Origin: Pseudomonadota bacterium | Lineage (GTDB): Bacteria > Chloroflexota > UBA6077 > JAJPHF01 | Direction of reading: 5' to 3' | NCBI GenBank assembly: GCA_021325365.1 | Contig: JAJPHF010000014.1 | Coordinates: forward strand, 1 to 64,000 | DNA: 64,000 nt | Shown: positions 8,497-16,755 of the stretch, piece after piece | Position numbering within the stretch: the first letter of the stretch is position 1 | Layout: the number at the start of each line of letters is the position of its first letter | Program-made: the position numbers and the translations under genes | Notes under the pieces: generated by a model | What the model saw: the letters and a program-made list of their open reading frames with translations, nothing else | The model's database searches: none | Told to the model about the DNA's origin: nothing

Positions 8497-9026
8497 TCCG
8501 CGGCCGCGCCGACCACATCTACGGCGCCCGCGTCGCGCAGCACGTCCCGCGCGGTCGCCACCTGGTCGGGCGCCGCCTTGACCTCAAGCCCGATCAAGCC
8601 GTCGCGCATAATGCGCGGGTCGTAGGCGCGGTCGAGGCGGTGGGGTAGTCGCGACTCGAAGATCACGCCGAGCACCGTGAAGATGAGAGCCCCTAGCATG
8701 GTGCCCTCGTAGAGCACGTTGATCATTGGCGGGATCGACAGGATGGGCTTGCCGCCCGTGACGAGCGGGAACGAGAACTGCGTGCCGACGGTGATCAGCA
8801 CGCCGACCGCGAAGCCACAGGCAGCGCCCATCAGCGGGAACATGTAGAGCCGGTGGTGGATGGGCCGCTCGCCAAAGGCGCCCTCGGGGAACGGCGAGTC
8901 GGTGAGCACGTCCAGGTCGCGGTCGCGGAACCCGGCCGCGCGGAGCGCGTCGACGCCGTCGGCGGTCGCGTCGGCGCTGCGGAAGAGGCCGAGCACCGCG
9001 CGGCGACCACCCGTCTCGGTAGCCAT
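8493..9026 (-). CDS. actD: ACIII subunit ActD (DUF3341)
   Basis: A 177-aa integral membrane subunit, DUF3341, found in alternative complex III. The soluble N-terminus (residues ~1-55, VLGLFRSADATADGVDALRA) resembles a small regulatory ferredoxin-like fold; two TM helices follow (around LYMFPLMGAACGFAVGVLIT and LYEGTMLGALIFTVLGVIF), then a second short soluble domain. The PPMINVLYEGTMLGA segment matches the family. It sits between the NrfD-type ActC (27 bp gap) and ActE (4-bp overlap). Confidence 0.9.
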   Translation of the reverse strand: MATETGGRRAVLGLFRSADATADGVDALRAAGFRDRDLDVLTDSPFPEGAFGERPIHHRLYMFPLMGAACGFAVGVLITVGTQFSFPLVTGGKPILSIPPMINVLYEGTMLGALIFTVLGVIFESRLPHRLDRAYDPRIMRDGLIGLEVKAAPDQVATARDVLRDAGAVDVVGAAAE

Positions 9027-9054
9027 CTTCTGTCCTCCTCGGCCATCGGAGGCC

Positions 9055-10425
9055 TTAATCGCGGACCGCGCCGGGCACCTTCACGCGCCCGATTTGGACT
9101 TCAGCCTTCAGGGTCTGGCCCTCCTTGATGTCGTACAGCGGGATGATCGGGAAGATCTTGGCGAAGACGAGCACGCCGAGCAGCACCAGCCCAAAGGCCC
9201 AGAGCGTCATCAGCCAGTCCGCCCACCGCGGGGTGAACTCGGTCCAGGAGAAGGTGAACGCGTTCTTGAAGGTCAGCGCGGGGACGATGATGATGAAGCG
9301 CTCCAGCCACATGCCGACGTTGACGAGCAAGGTGAGCCAGAACATCGCCGTGATGTTGCGCCGGACGCGGCGGAACAGCAGCAGCGAGGCGGGGATGAAG
9401 AAGCCGGCGAGCAGGAACACGGCCGTGAGCCAGTTATAGGGGTAGACGAACGTGCGCTCGTACTGCATGAGGACTTCCTGCGGCGCGCGGTCGTAGACGC
9501 CGAAGTAGAAGTCCATCCACCAGAAGTACAGCCAGCCGCCGCCCACGGGGATAAGCAGCCGGCCGATCGCGTCGAAGTGGTCGGGCGTGATGTACTTTTC
9601 CAGCTTGAAGAGGTAGCGCATCGCGGCCATGATGGTCGCCACGGCCGACACGCCGGAGAAGACGGCGCCCGCGACGAAGTAGGGGGCGAACACGGTCGAG
9701 TGCCAGCCCGGGACGAGCGACACGGCGAAGTCCCAGGACACGATGGAGTGGACCGAGACGAACACCGGCAGGATCAGCGCCGAGAGCAGGATGCCGGCGA
9801 GCGCCTGGAGGCGCCACTGGCGCAGCGTGCCGCGATAGCCGAGTGAGAGCACGCTGTAGAACTTGCGTGCCCACCCCTGCGCGTGCTCGCGCGCCACGGC
9901 GAGGTCGGGCAAGAGGGCGGCGTAGAGAAACAGCGTGCTGCCCGTGAGGTAGGTGAAGATGGCGCTCGGGTCCCAGATCAGCGGCGAGGGCACGTCGGGC
10001 CAGACGCCCCGCCAGAAGTCGTAGGGAAACGCCCAATACATCGTGCGCCACTGGCGCCCCGTGTGCAGGAAGGGGAACGTCGCCGCCGTGGCGAGGGCGA
10101 ACACGGTCAACACCTCCGCCGCGCGCGTGACCGGCCGTCGCCATTCGGCGTGGACGAGACGGAGGATCGCGGAGATCATGACGCCCGCGTGGCTGATGCC
10201 GACCCAGAACACGAAGTTCGTGATGAGGAAGGCCCACATGGCGGGGCGGTCGATGCCCATGACGCCGACCCCTACCATGATCAGGAAACCAGCGGTGATG
10301 ATCCCGAGCCCGATGAAGACGAGCAGCAAGGTGGCGCCGCCAAAGAACCAGAGCGGCCAGTGCAGCGGGAAGTCCAGCAGGTCGTGGTTGATCGTCTTGG
10401 TGTCCAGGTCGCTGCGATCTTTCAT
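9055..10425 (-). CDS. actC: ACIII subunit ActC, NrfD/PsrC-type quinol-binding membrane protein
   Basis: A 456-aa polytopic protein with about ten TM helices of the NrfD/PsrC family, the likely quinol-oxidising membrane subunit. The helix-2/3 region WVGISHAGVMISAILRLVHA closely matches the conserved ActC segment with its His. Later signatures are LTGSTLFLYAALLPDLAVAR, PGWHSTVFAPYFVAGAVFSG and NVGMWLERFIII. It is the second of two consecutive NrfD-type genes; the other (10465-12027) is more divergent. I assign ActC to this one from the conserved His-Ala-Gly helix. Confidence 0.9.
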   Translation of the reverse strand: MKDRSDLDTKTINHDLLDFPLHWPLWFFGGATLLLVFIGLGIITAGFLIMVGVGVMGIDRPAMWAFLITNFVFWVGISHAGVMISAILRLVHAEWRRPVTRAAEVLTVFALATAATFPFLHTGRQWRTMYWAFPYDFWRGVWPDVPSPLIWDPSAIFTYLTGSTLFLYAALLPDLAVAREHAQGWARKFYSVLSLGYRGTLRQWRLQALAGILLSALILPVFVSVHSIVSWDFAVSLVPGWHSTVFAPYFVAGAVFSGVSAVATIMAAMRYLFKLEKYITPDHFDAIGRLLIPVGGGWLYFWWMDFYFGVYDRAPQEVLMQYERTFVYPYNWLTAVFLLAGFFIPASLLLFRRVRRNITAMFWLTLLVNVGMWLERFIIIVPALTFKNAFTFSWTEFTPRWADWLMTLWAFGLVLLGVLVFAKIFPIIPLYDIKEGQTLKAEVQIGRVKVPGAVRD

Positions 10426-10464
10426 TGGCGGCTTCCCCGATCGATGTTAGCCCGGGCGCCTCGG

Positions 10465-12027
10465 CTAGAACGGCTTGGCGACGACGAGCACGCGGGTGCG
10501 GAGGAAGGGGCGGATCGCGCGCAGGAGCAGGCCCTCGCGCAGCTCCCATAATCCCAGAATGGGCACCACGCGCCAGGCGAGCACGTAGACGAGCGCCGCC
10601 GCGGCCACGCCGCCGACGATGATCGCCAGGTCGGCCAAGTCCGGATAGTGCGTGGGCGGCACGACGGCTGGCGCGGGCGCCAACGGGTCCGGGATCGAGT
10701 AGGCGGAGACGTACAGACGCACGCGGTCGAAGAACGTGCCGATCATCACCAGGACCGCGACGACCGTGGCGCCGCGGATGCTCGTGCGGACCTTGTTCGC
10801 GATTAGCAGCGGTAGCGGGATGACCAGCATGAGCAGCGCGCCCAGCACGAACGGTGTCCAGTAGGGGCCGAAGATGGTGAGCGAGAGGACGGCCTGCTCG
10901 TCTGGCTGCCGCCCGTACCAGGTGACGATGAAGTCGGCCCAGAAGAAGTAGAACCAGAAGAGGACGAGCACTAGCAGCAGCTTGGCTAGCGCCCAGAACT
11001 GGTCGACGGTGAGGTAGTCGCGCAGCCCGCCAAAGCGGCGCAGCAGCGCCATCGTGACGATCAGCGTGGCGACGGCGGACTCCCAGCCGGTGACCACGGT
11101 GAAGGCTGGGTAGACGGCCGAGCGCCAGCCCGGGACGAGGCTCATCGAGAAGTCGCCGACCAGCAGGGTCATGATGTAGACGTAGGCGGCGAGCATCACG
11201 CCGCCGAGGATGACCTGACCGGATGTAACGACGCGCCACTGGCGAATGGTGCCCTGAAAGCCGAGCGCCAGGCGCCGCGCGGCGCCGCCGCGGCCGGGCG
11301 GCGCCGCGTCGCGGGCCGCCGCGAAGTCCGGCAGCGCCCCCGCCCAGAGGTTGGCCAGCCCGGCGCCGACGAGGAGCAGCATGCCGAGCAAGTCCCAGCC
11401 CCACGGGGCGAGCACCGGCCAATCGAACCAGATGTTGTTCCGGCCGACGAGCGGTGGCAGGGTCCATAGGAGCGGCAGGAACCACAGCAGGTTCACGATG
11501 CCGATCACGCCGAAGAGGTCCGCGATGCGGCGGAAGGGCAGCGCCCACTGGCCCTTGCCGAAGCGGCTGACCCAGGCGATGATGGGGACCGGCTGGGTCA
11601 TGCTCATCAGGCAGATGAACGTGGTCGCGTAGTAGCCCCAGGCGGCCCGGTTGGCGAAGCCGCCGGCGAGCCGCACGGCGAACCCCATCGCTCCCACGGC
11701 GGTCAACAGCGCCAGCACGACGACGAGCGCCCAGTAGCCCCGCGTCGGCCGCTCGACGCGCCGCAGCGCCTCGGCCATGATTTCGTGCGGTGCCAGCGGG
11801 ATTAGCTCCACCGGCGGGTGGCCCTCGGTGTGGCGCGGTCCCTCTTGCAAGCGCTCGGCGCCCATCGGCTCCGGCTGCACGGGCGCCGCGCCGCCCGCCA
11901 TCGGCCGGATGCCGCTGCCCGCCGCGACCGGGCGCGGATCGGCGGCGCGGTCGGCGCGGCGCGGTGCCCCCCCACCGGCTGCTTGCGGGGAGCGCGCGGA
12001 CGATGGTCGTCTAGGTTTCCGCGGCAT
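10465..12027 (-). CDS. ACIII second NrfD-type membrane subunit (ActF-like)
   Basis: A 520-aa paralogue of ActC with about ten TM helices and a long cytoplasmic N-terminal extension (~85 residues, Pro/Arg/Ala-rich). The ActC-type ISHAG motif is replaced by MSMTQPVPIIAWVSRFGKGQ, while LPDFAAARDA and VPGWRSAVYPAFTVVTGWES keep the family pattern. This fits the quinol-inactive second NrfD subunit ActF of ACIII, although the F/C naming is by inference. ATG at 12027 is preferred (AAGAAGG upstream) over TTG at 12036; it overlaps the ActB2 3' end by 17 bp, implying translational coupling. Confidence 0.82.
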   Translation of the reverse strand: MPRKPRRPSSARSPQAAGGGAPRRADRAADPRPVAAGSGIRPMAGGAAPVQPEPMGAERLQEGPRHTEGHPPVELIPLAPHEIMAEALRRVERPTRGYWALVVVLALLTAVGAMGFAVRLAGGFANRAAWGYYATTFICLMSMTQPVPIIAWVSRFGKGQWALPFRRIADLFGVIGIVNLLWFLPLLWTLPPLVGRNNIWFDWPVLAPWGWDLLGMLLLVGAGLANLWAGALPDFAAARDAAPPGRGGAARRLALGFQGTIRQWRVVTSGQVILGGVMLAAYVYIMTLLVGDFSMSLVPGWRSAVYPAFTVVTGWESAVATLIVTMALLRRFGGLRDYLTVDQFWALAKLLLVLVLFWFYFFWADFIVTWYGRQPDEQAVLSLTIFGPYWTPFVLGALLMLVIPLPLLIANKVRTSIRGATVVAVLVMIGTFFDRVRLYVSAYSIPDPLAPAPAVVPPTHYPDLADLAIIVGGVAAAALVYVLAWRVVPILGLWELREGLLLRAIRPFLRTRVLVVAKPF

Positions 12028-12826
12028 TCGGATCAACCTTCTTGAGATATGTGACCGAGGGGTCCGTGCCCAGCTCGGCGAGCATCTGGTAGTTGCGCCG
12101 GTCGGCGCGGAGCTGGGAGACGCGGCTGTTCGGGTCGCGCAGGTCGCCGAAGATCAGCGCGCTGCTGGGGCAGGCCTGGGCGCACGCGGTCTGCACACTG
12201 CCGTCGGGGATCGGGCGGCCGTCGCGCGCGGCGTCGATCTCCGCCCGCCGGAGGCGCTGGATGCACATGTTGCACTTCTCCATCACGCCGCGGCTGCGCA
12301 CCGTCACGTCGGGGTTGAGCTGGTTGTAGAGGGACTCGGGCCAGCTCGGCTCGAAGAAGTTGAAGAAGCGCACGAGATAGGGGCAGTTGTTTTGACAGTA
12401 GCGCGTGCCCACGCAGCGGTTGAACGTCTGCAGGTTCAGGCCCTCGGGGCTGTGATAGGTGGCGTAGACCGGACAGACCGGCTCGCAGGGGGCGTTCTGG
12501 CAGTGCTGGCAGAGGATCGGCAGGAAGCGCGCCTTCACGTCGGGGTACTCGCCCTCCCAGTAGCGCTCGACGCGGATCCAGACGAACGGCCGGTATGACG
12601 TATAGTGCTCGACGGTGTTGATGGGGACGTTGTTCTCGGCCCAGCACGCCGCCACGCAGGCCTGGCAGCCCGTGCAGCGGTCGAGGTCGACGACCATGCT
12701 CCACTGGTGGTCCTGGCCGGGCTCGAGCCCGGCCGGCCGGGCCGGCGGCTCGGGAGCCGCCTCGGGCGCGACCAGCTTCAGCGGAACCGGCGAGCCGCTC
12801 CACCTCACGCCAGCTATCTCGGCCAT
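12011..12826 (-). CDS. actB: ACIII iron-sulfur subunit ActB2 (separate gene)
   Basis: A 271-aa four-cluster ferredoxin-type protein of the DmsB/TtrB class, the electron wire of ACIII. Cys groups: CTGCQACVAAC, CQHCQNAPCEPVC, CVGTRYCQNNC and CNMC...CAQAC. In the third group the second Cys is Thr (CVGT), which predicts one [3Fe-4S] among three [4Fe-4S] clusters, the composition known for ActB. The ATG at 12826 has GGAGGAG 8 nt upstream; TTG at 12850 contains that site and is rejected. No export signal is present: in characterised ACIII, B1 and B2 are one Tat-exported polypeptide, so this separate B2 would need to travel with B1. Confidence 0.88.
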   Translation of the reverse strand: MAEIAGVRWSGSPVPLKLVAPEAAPEPPARPAGLEPGQDHQWSMVVDLDRCTGCQACVAACWAENNVPINTVEHYTSYRPFVWIRVERYWEGEYPDVKARFLPILCQHCQNAPCEPVCPVYATYHSPEGLNLQTFNRCVGTRYCQNNCPYLVRFFNFFEPSWPESLYNQLNPDVTVRSRGVMEKCNMCIQRLRRAEIDAARDGRPIPDGSVQTACAQACPSSALIFGDLRDPNSRVSQLRADRRNYQMLAELGTDPSVTYLKKVDPNAAET

Positions 12827-12915
12827 CAGCGTCGTCTCCTCCGGCGGCAATTGATCGTCTCGGTGGTGTTGTCGGCGCGGGACACAGCGCCGACAACGCT
12901 AGTCGTTCCGTGCAC

Positions 12916-15210
12916 TCAGGCGCGCGTGACCTGGTAGAAGTCCATCCCCGGCGTTAGATAGGCGGGCCAGGTGCCCTCGAGCTTCGGGATCACGCCGCGC
13001 CGTCCGGCGGGCCGCAGCCGCACCCGCGTGGCGCCCCAGGCCAGCGCGCCGGTGGTCGCCTCCGTGAGGGGCGCCAGGAGCGCGAGCGCGTTGGCGCCGT
13101 GCCCGGCGGCGTAGCGGCCAGAGGCCGCGTGGCCCTGGCCCAGCGGAATGGCCACCACGTCGGGGGGGATCGCCGGGTAGACGTAGACCGGCACGTCGAG
13201 CGCGCCGGCCGGCGACTCCACCGTCAGCACGTCGCGCTCGCTCACGCCCAGGCGCGCGGCCGTCGCCGGATTCAACTCGATCCAGGTGCTCCAGGCCGCG
13301 GAGGTCATCGGGTCGGGCGTGGCCTGGGCCCAGGGCAGGTAGGCTGCCTCGCCGGCGCCGAGGGCGTTCGCCGGGTAGACCACCAGGTAGTACGGATAGT
13401 CGGCCTCCGCGCCGGCAAACTGCGCCGTCTCGGGCGCGCGCGGCAGCGCCGCGGGCGGAGCGGCGGCGCCCGGGCCGCGCTGCGCCGGGTTCCACCAGCC
13501 GCCCTGCTGCAGCAGCGCGAGCCAGAACGTCTCGAAGTCCGACGCCTCGTTGGCCGCCGCCCCCAGGCCGGCCGTGCTCGTGGCGGCCCCGGCCGGCATG
13601 GGCGGCGCCTGGAGCGGCGTGGCCGGCGGGTTCGGCGGCGAGCCGCCGCGTCCCTGGAGCTGCCGGGCCTGGTCGCGCAGCACGTCCACGCTCGTCTGCC
13701 AGGGCAACGCCTGCTGCACCGCTCCACCCAGCTGCGGGGCCAACGTGAGCAGCACGTCGCCGAAGCCGCGGGTGTCCAGCATCGGGTTCACGACCGGCTG
13801 ACGGAAGCTGATCATGGCGTAGCCGGGGGCGGGGTCCGGCACCTGGCTGCCCCAGTCTTCCAGCGCCACGTGGGTGGGCAGCACTAGATCGGCCAACATC
13901 GCCGTCTCGTCCAAGACGCTGGCAAAGCTGAGGACGTAGGGCACCTGGCCAAGCGCCTCGCGCGCCCCCGACCCGCCCGGCAGCGCGTAGACCGGGTTCG
14001 CGCCGTGGACGAGGACGGCGGAGACGGGGCGCGGCGCGTTCGACCGCAGCCGCTGGAGGATGGCCTGCCAGTCGGCGAACGACGTGGCCGGCGTGGTGGC
14101 CGCATCCGCCAGGGGCGGGGGCGGGTTGAACAGCACGCCCCCCGGCACGCCCACGCTGCCCACCAGATAGTTCAGCGCGTAGATCGCTTGCAGGTTGAAG
14201 AGGCCGTTGGTCTGGGACGCCGCCACGCCCCCGCCGACGGCGAGGCTCGGCCGCGTCTGGGCGAAGGCGCGGGCGAGCGCGCGAATGCGGGTCGCGTCGA
14301 CGCCGGTGGCGCTCGCCACCTGCTCGGGCGCGAACGCCGCGAGCGCGCCCGCCCCGGCGCCGGCCGTGAGCGCCTGGAGCGCGGCCGCATTGCCGAGGCC
14401 CTCGCTCGCGATGACCTGGGCCAGCGCGAGCGCGAGCAGTCCCTCGCTGCCCGGGCGCGCCGGCACCCACTCGTCCGCGGCCGCCCCGGTCTGCGACAGC
14501 CGCGGCTCGACCTGGACGAAGTAGCCGCGCCGCCCCGGCTGTCCCTGGCGGAACTCGCCGTACGCCACCCCATAGGCGACGGGCGCGAGCCAGGTGCCAA
14601 GCAGGTCGGCGCCGAAGCACAGCAGGTACGCGGCGTTCGCGATGTCGAAGTGGGGCAGCACGCTCTGGCCGAAGACGCGGCTCATCGCCGCTCGCTCCAC
14701 CCGGCGGTCCAGCGGGTCCAGCACCGCGTGCTGCGCGCCCGCCCCCTGAGCGAAGCGGGTGACGATCCGCGCCAGGCCGCCGCTCACCGGCGCCGTGACG
14801 AGCAGCACCTCGCCGCCGCGCCCGCCGTCGAGCAGCGGTCTCAGGTGCCCCACGACGTCTGCCAGCGCGTCGTCCCAGGAGATGCTCACGAAGTCGCCGC
14901 TGGCCCGGTCGCCGCGGCGCCGTAGCGGCCCCGCAACGCGGTCCGGATGGTAAAGGCCTTGGACGCTCGCCTGGCCGCGCGCGCACACCTTCCCCTGGTT
15001 GGTGGGGAAGGCCGGGTTGCCCTCGACCTTCTTGGCGCGTCCTTCGAGCACGCGCACGATCACGCCGCAGCCCGCGCCGCACTCGGCGCACGTGGAGGCG
15101 TACCAGTTCTCGAAGCTGGTCGCGTAGTCGTCCGGGATGCGCGCCGGGCTCTGGACCTGCACCTCGTGCAGCGGGGTCGCGCAGCCCACGGCCGCGCTCG
15201 CCACGGTCAC
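12916..15210 (-). CDS. actB: ACIII molybdopterin-oxidoreductase-like subunit ActB1
   Basis: A 764-aa MopB-fold subunit, the catalytically silent large subunit of ACIII. Near the N-terminus is a full four-Cys set: CAECGAGCG, with the fourth Cys in GKVCARG about 30 residues later, the N-terminal FeS site of molybdoenzymes. The C-terminal molydop-binding region (WIELNPATAARLGVSERDVL) is present. The best open frame begins at GTG 15210, but this removes the export signal: an ATG at 15252 encodes a Tat n-region in the same frame, interrupted by TGA at 15211-15213. The C terminus lies 90 bp before ActB2. Confidence 0.85.
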   Translation of the reverse strand: MTVASAAVGCATPLHEVQVQSPARIPDDYATSFENWYASTCAECGAGCGVIVRVLEGRAKKVEGNPAFPTNQGKVCARGQASVQGLYHPDRVAGPLRRRGDRASGDFVSISWDDALADVVGHLRPLLDGGRGGEVLLVTAPVSGGLARIVTRFAQGAGAQHAVLDPLDRRVERAAMSRVFGQSVLPHFDIANAAYLLCFGADLLGTWLAPVAYGVAYGEFRQGQPGRRGYFVQVEPRLSQTGAAADEWVPARPGSEGLLALALAQVIASEGLGNAAALQALTAGAGAGALAAFAPEQVASATGVDATRIRALARAFAQTRPSLAVGGGVAASQTNGLFNLQAIYALNYLVGSVGVPGGVLFNPPPPLADAATTPATSFADWQAILQRLRSNAPRPVSAVLVHGANPVYALPGGSGAREALGQVPYVLSFASVLDETAMLADLVLPTHVALEDWGSQVPDPAPGYAMISFRQPVVNPMLDTRGFGDVLLTLAPQLGGAVQQALPWQTSVDVLRDQARQLQGRGGSPPNPPATPLQAPPMPAGAATSTAGLGAAANEASDFETFWLALLQQGGWWNPAQRGPGAAAPPAALPRAPETAQFAGAEADYPYYLVVYPANALGAGEAAYLPWAQATPDPMTSAAWSTWIELNPATAARLGVSERDVLTVESPAGALDVPVYVYPAIPPDVVAIPLGQGHAASGRYAAGHGANALALLAPLTEATTGALAWGATRVRLRPAGRRGVIPKLEGTWPAYLTPGMDFYQVTRA

Positions 15211-15252
15211 TCAGCCCGCCGCTTTCAGGAATTCGCGTCGCGTCAGCACCAT
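15211..15252 (-). pseudogene. Interrupted twin-arginine signal of ActB1
   Basis: Reading from ATG 15252, preceded by GAGAGGGA, gives MVLTRREFLKAAG then TGA, and the same frame continues into VTVASAAVGC at the start of ActB1. Together they make a canonical Tat signal (TRREFLK twin-Arg box, Ala/Val-rich h-region, then Cys like a lipobox). TGA ends many other genes here (cox1, cox3, thrC), so UGA is not generally reassigned. The stop is a real nonsense mutation, a recoding event or a base error. Confidence 0.8.
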
Positions 15253-15310
15253 CCCGTTCTGTCCCTCTCGGCGCTCATCGCGTGGGTCCCGCGGCTAGCG
15301 GACAGGCGCG

Positions 15311-15823
15311 TCAGTAGTGGCACGTGCTGCACTCGGTTGGCGCGTTCATCGCACGGTGACAGTCGAGGCAGTCGCCCATGCGCAGGTTGCGGTAGTGGTA
15401 GACCTGCTGCATCGTCTGCACCGGCCCGTGGCACGTCTGGCAGGCCACGCCGGCGCGGATGTGCGGCTCGTGCTTGAAGTGCACGTGGTCGGGCACGCGG
15501 TAGACGCGCGTCCAGTCGATTGGCTGGTTGCGGTCCACGTAGTCGCGCAGCTTCTGCACCTCGGGATTGTCGAGCGCCACCGTCTGGTGGCAGAACATGC
15601 ACTGCTGGGCCGCGGGCACCGAGGCGTTGTCGCCCTTGTCCGCGTTGCGATGGCAGAACAGACAGTCGAGCCCCACTGTGCCCGCGTGGACGGCGTGGCT
15701 GAAGGCGATGGGCTGCCGGGGCGAGATCTCGGACTGCACGTGGCGGTAGGCGGCCGCCACCCCCCCGGCAATCGCCAGCAGGATGACCACCAGCACTCCG
15801 GTCAGCACCAGGCGCCGCCGCAT
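15311..15823 (-). CDS. actA: ACIII subunit ActA, pentaheme cytochrome c
   Basis: A 170-aa membrane-anchored multiheme cytochrome. One N-terminal TM helix (VLTGVLVVILLAIAGGVAAA) is followed by five CxxCH sites: CLFCH, CMFCH, CQTCH, CLDCH and CSTCH, matching the five hemes of ActA. Additional His residues such as in FSHAVHAG and HFKHEPHIRAG are candidate distal ligands, as in class III/c7 cytochromes. GAGGAGAG precedes the ATG. It opens the ACIII part of the cluster and is followed by ActB1; upstream is the small membrane protein after cox3. Confidence 0.92.
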   Translation of the reverse strand: MRRRLVLTGVLVVILLAIAGGVAAAYRHVQSEISPRQPIAFSHAVHAGTVGLDCLFCHRNADKGDNASVPAAQQCMFCHQTVALDNPEVQKLRDYVDRNQPIDWTRVYRVPDHVHFKHEPHIRAGVACQTCHGPVQTMQQVYHYRNLRMGDCLDCHRAMNAPTECSTCHY

Positions 15824-15838
15824 GCTCTCTCCTCGCGC

Positions 15839-16156
15839 TCAGATCACGAACCGCGGGTAGACGTGAAGGAACACCGCGGCGTAGATGAGTGCCAGCCGCA
15901 CGAGCCCGTAGATGCCAACGGCCAGCGCCAGCGCCGTGACGGCGTAGCCGAACGGCCGGATGATGCCCAGCCGGCGGGGAATGCTCTCCGTCGCCAGGAG
16001 CGACGGGATCATCCCCTGGGCGACGAGAAAGGCGAGCGCCGCCACTACCGCGCCGCCCGCCCACAGCCACAGATAGTGCAGGCCGGCGGCGATGACAGCC
16101 CAGTCCTCGGGCGTGATCGGCGCGAGGCCGGCACCGTTGTTTGGGTGGAGTCCCAT
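15839..16156 (-). CDS. Small membrane protein between cox3 and actA
   Basis: A 105-aa protein with two to three TM helices (HYLWLWAGGAVVAALAFLV; then FGYAVTALALAVGIYGLVRL). I recognise no family. Its ribosome site (GAGGAAACCG) overlaps the cox3 stop, and it ends 16 bp before actA, so it is co-expressed with both complexes. A small oxidase subunit, or a linker between ACIII and the oxidase in a supercomplex, are both possible; this is inference from position only. Confidence 0.7.
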   Translation of the reverse strand: MGLHPNNGAGLAPITPEDWAVIAAGLHYLWLWAGGAVVAALAFLVAQGMIPSLLATESIPRRLGIIRPFGYAVTALALAVGIYGLVRLALIYAAVFLHVYPRFVI

Positions 16157-16164
16157 CGGTTTCC

Positions 16165-16755
16165 TCACAGCAGGTAGAGCGTGGTGAACAGCACAATCCA
16201 CACGGCGTCGACGAAGTGCCAGTAGAGCGTCCCTGCCTGGACCGGGAAGGCATGGTCCGCCGAGAAGGCGCCCGCCCGCGCCCGCAGCAGGAGAACGAAC
16301 AGGAAGCAGACGCCGACCACGACGTGCAGGCCGTGCAGGCCGGTCAGCGTGAAGAACGCCGCGCCGTACGTGCCGCTCTGCGGAGTGAACGGCGCGTGCG
16401 TGTACTCGTACGCCTGCCCGAGCAGGAACAAGACCCCTAGCACGATAGTCGCGATGAGGCCGCCCTCCAGGCGGCCGCGGCGCCCGCGCGCCAGGCCGCC
16501 CTGGGCCCAGTGCGCCACGACACCGCTCCCGATGAGGATGACCGTGTTGACGCTCGGCACGATGAGCTCGCGCGGCGGCACGACCATCGCCGGCGTGACG
16601 GGGCTGATCCAGCGCAGGTACACGTAGCCCGCGACCAGGTTGACGAAGATGATCGCCTCCGAGACGATGAACAGGTTGAAGCCCCAGCGGTCGACGCTCC
16701 AGCCAAACGGCGCCGGGTGGTGCGCGGTCGCCGGGACGGCGGCGCTCGTGCTCAT
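16165..16755 (-). CDS. ctaE: Cytochrome c oxidase subunit III
   Basis: A 196-aa heme-copper oxidase subunit III of the short five-helix form. Signatures: WGFNLFIVSEAIIFVNLVAG, WISPVTPAMVVPPRELIVPS, LGVLFLLGQAYEYTHAPFTP, FTLTGLHGLHVVVGVCFL and YWHFVDAVWIVLFTTLYLL. It has no cofactors and stabilises subunit I. Its ATG overlaps the cox1 stop (ATGA), so it is translationally coupled. The start is fixed by that overlap. Confidence 0.95.
   Translation of the reverse strand: MSTSAAVPATAHHPAPFGWSVDRWGFNLFIVSEAIIFVNLVAGYVYLRWISPVTPAMVVPPRELIVPSVNTVILIGSGVVAHWAQGGLARGRRGRLEGGLIATIVLGVLFLLGQAYEYTHAPFTPQSGTYGAAFFTLTGLHGLHVVVGVCFLFVLLLRARAGAFSADHAFPVQAGTLYWHFVDAVWIVLFTTLYLL

Noticed and set aside
9434..11548. 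A 704-aa open frame on the minus strand across the two NrfD-type genes
   Set aside because: Its translation is Arg/Pro/Ala-rich and unlike any family, while overlapping frames encode clear NrfD-type membrane proteins. High GC creates such long shadow frames.
12899..15091. A 730-aa open frame opposite in phase to ActB1
   Set aside because: Low-complexity Arg/Gly/Ala-rich translation; the ActB1 frame holds the recognised MopB motifs.
15211..15213. TGA as selenocysteine or general UGA recoding
   Set aside because: UGA ends cox1, cox3, thrC, thrB and other genes in this window, so it is a normal stop. A signal peptide is an improbable place for selenocysteine; I kept error, mutation or readthrough as options.
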